Source: Candidatus Thiodiazotropha taylori
GTDB lineage: Bacteria; Pseudomonadota; Gammaproteobacteria; Chromatiales; Chromatiaceae
Length of the DNA stretch: 5,907 nt
Direction: 5' to 3'
NCBI GenBank assembly: GCA_019100305.1
Contig: JAHRHW010000290.1
Span: 1 to 5,907 of the forward strand
Below, in pieces: positions 4,542 to 5,907 of this stretch (position 1 is the stretch's first letter; each line of letters begins with the position of its first letter). The position numbers and the translations under genes are program-made. Below the pieces are notes generated by a model. That model made no database searches. It was not told the DNA's origin and saw only the letters and a program-made list of their open reading frames with translations.

Positions 4542-5714
4542 ATGGCGCTATCCGGATTAGTAACACCCATGCCCGATTCAACCAATTCCGTTCCCCATGT
4601 CTGTCTGTTTATTCTGAAGTTCGGTGATGGCGGCGTTGAACGCATGATGGTGAACATTGCCAGAGGTTTGTCGCTGATCGGGGTAAAGGTCGATTTCATC
4701 ATCAAAAACAGCAATGCCCCCTATCTCCATCTGCTGCCGGAGCGCGTTCGGGTGATCAAGTTTCCGGTGGCCAAACAGAGCGACTCTCTACCCAGGCTGC
4801 TCAACTATCTCCAGCAGAACGATCCCGACATTCTGCTGACGGCAAAGACCCGGGATGATGAGATCGCCATGCAGGCGCGGCAACGCCAGAATGGCAAAAC
4901 CCGTTTCTATCTGCGACCCGGCACCGCCCTTGTCTCCCGCATGGAGGCCCGGGGTATGGGCCGACTGCGACGCTGGCTGAAGACCCGTAATCTGGTCAAG
5001 CTCTTCAATCAGACCGATGGGGTGGTGGCGGTCTCCCAGGGGGTTGCGAATGAGGTGATGGCGTTGAGCGGTATCCCTGCGGATCGCATCAATGTAATCA
5101 AGAATCCAACCATCACACCGGAGCTTTATGAGCTGTCTCAGGCCGAGCTGCCGGACCCATGGTTGGCTGAAGATCAGCCGCCGGTGATCCTCGGTATCGG
5201 TGGTCTGCGTCGACAGAAGGATTTTCCCACCCTGTTGCGCGCCTTTGCCCAAGTGCGGCGGCAGCAACCCTGCCGACTGATGATTCTGGGCCAGGGGAAT
5301 AAAGAGGCGCAATTGAAACAGCTCGCCGGGGAGTTGGCCATTGAAGAGGACTTTCGTCTCGTCGGCTTTGTCGATAACCCTTACGTCTATCTGAAGCACG
5401 CCGGACTGTTTGTGCTCTCCTCGCTGTGGGAGGGATCCCCAAATGTGCTTACCGAAGCACTGGCTCTGGGTACCCCCTCGGTCAGCACCGACTGCCCCTC
5501 CGGTCCCTTTGAGATTACCCGGGCGGGTGAAGTGGCGCCGCTTGTGGAAGTGGGCGATGTGGACGGCCTGGCGAAGGCGATGCTGCAGACCCTGAATGAG
5601 CCGCTGGATCCGAAAAAGCTTCAGGCCGCAGTAAGCGAGTATACCCTGGAGCGAAGCGCCAGAAGCTATCTCGCTGCCTTCGGTCTGACCGCGCCGGTTG
5701 CCGCCGATGGCTGA
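4542..5714 (+). CDS. GT4-family glycosyltransferase
   Basis: This 390-aa product has the GT-B fold of retaining family-4 glycosyltransferases, which transfer a sugar from a nucleotide-sugar donor to a glycan or lipid acceptor at the cytoplasmic face of the membrane. The N-terminal acceptor domain opens with VCLFILKFGDGGVERMMVNI (about 20-39), the glycine-rich loop near the active site. The C-terminal donor-binding domain begins with ILGIGGLRRQKDFPTLLRAF (about 215-234), where Arg223 and Lys226 are candidate diphosphate-binding residues. It carries the EX7E motif Glu297...Glu305 in LWEGSPNVLTEALALG, then TDCPSGPFEI. No signal peptide or membrane span is seen. The start is uncertain: ATG 4542 has no ribosome-binding site, and ATG 4569 (Met10) would remove a stretch unlike the family. 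Neighbouring transferase genes suggest LPS core, O-antigen or exopolysaccharide synthesis. Donor and acceptor cannot be told from sequence. Confidence 0.93.
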   Translation: MALSGLVTPMPDSTNSVPHVCLFILKFGDGGVERMMVNIARGLSLIGVKVDFIIKNSNAPYLHLLPERVRVIKFPVAKQSDSLPRLLNYLQQNDPDILLTAKTRDDEIAMQARQRQNGKTRFYLRPGTALVSRMEARGMGRLRRWLKTRNLVKLFNQTDGVVAVSQGVANEVMALSGIPADRINVIKNPTITPELYELSQAELPDPWLAEDQPPVILGIGGLRRQKDFPTLLRAFAQVRRQQPCRLMILGQGNKEAQLKQLAGELAIEEDFRLVGFVDNPYVYLKHAGLFVLSSLWEGSPNVLTEALALGTPSVSTDCPSGPFEITRAGEVAPLVEVGDVDGLAKAMLQTLNEPLDPKKLQAAVSEYTLERSARSYLAAFGLTAPVAADG

Positions 5715-5907
5715 GCCCCGCCGGATCGCCTGCTTTCTTGCCACCTCAGGCCACAGTGGCGTGGACCGTCTGGCAAAAAACCTGCTGCCCGGTATGGCCG
5801 AAGCGGGTTATCGGGGCGATCTTTTGAAGATCCACAACCATGGGCCAGAGTTGAATCATCCTCTGCCGGAAAATCTGCGGGTGGTGGAGTTCAAAGCCAA
5901 GCATGTC
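5707..5907 (+). CDS. Second glycosyltransferase, 3'-truncated by the window end
   Basis: An open frame of 67 codons runs from ATG 5707 off the end of the window. The product begins MAEPRRIACFLATSGHSGVD, then RLAKNLLPGMAEAGYRGDLL and, further on, LPENLRVVEFKAKHV. This matches the N-terminal domain of GT4-type enzymes: a first beta strand, a Gly-rich loop (SGHSGVDRL) in the place of GDGGVERMM, then a helix and the LPE.-.RV pattern. It parallels residues 20-80 of the preceding enzyme. The ATG lies inside the 3' end of the upstream gene (8-bp overlap, ATGGCTGA), so translation is probably coupled and the two belong to one operon. The EX7E donor domain lies beyond the window, so family assignment rests on the N-terminal part only. 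Confidence 0.8.
   Translation, partial: MAEPRRIACFLATSGHSGVDRLAKNLLPGMAEAGYRGDLLKIHNHGPELNHPLPENLRVVEFKAKHV

Noticed and set aside
1..5907. CRISPR array, tRNA or rRNA genes, insertion sequence or phage genes
   Set aside because: No regularly spaced repeats, no tRNA-like or rRNA-like stretches, and no transposase, integrase or phage protein features were found on either strand.

Overview
The window reads as a chromosomal segment of a gammaproteobacterium. The gene order petB-petC-sspA-sspB (cytochrome bc1 genes followed by the stringent starvation genes) is typical of beta- and gammaproteobacteria. SspA is close to E. coli SspA along its whole length, and SspB carries the C-terminal ClpX-binding tail RPALKVVK. 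A free-living or symbiotic sulfur-oxidizer-type lineage is possible, but that is an impression only; the sequence does not settle the genus.

Layout. Positions 2-1755 hold the 3' part of petB (cytochrome b, cut by the window edge) and complete petC (cytochrome c1), overlapping by ATGA. Positions 1756-2054 contain no gene but are strongly structured. A 29-position closing stem (1766-1794 with 1909-1937) encloses three hairpins, a four-way-junction fold, followed directly by a strong intrinsic terminator (1942-1981). Then come sspA (2055-2678), a 245-nt gap holding a nested palindromic element (2751-2896), and sspB (2924-3322). A small membrane-anchored DUF3301-type gene (3324-3671, minus strand) converges on sspB with one base between the stops. 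Divergent from it is a YmdB-type macrodomain gene (best start 3802, to 4311). A 230-nt hairpin-rich gap follows, then two glycosyltransferase genes overlapping by 8 bp: a complete GT4 enzyme (4542-5714) and the 5' end of a second one (5707 to the window end).

How the genes work together. petB and petC encode two of the three catalytic subunits of ubiquinol:cytochrome c oxidoreductase; petA, the Rieske protein, would be expected just upstream. SspA is an RNA polymerase-binding stress regulator. SspB delivers ssrA-tagged and other substrates to ClpXP. The macrodomain protein probably removes ADP-ribose or O-acetyl groups from ADP-ribose derivatives. The glycosyltransferases start a different module, probably surface polysaccharide or LPS glycosylation.

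The protein-coding content is ordinary. The most unusual feature is the intergenic RNA-like fold between petC and sspA, which I cannot match to a known RNA family from memory and which merits a covariance search. The palindromic element between sspA and sspB is the second candidate.
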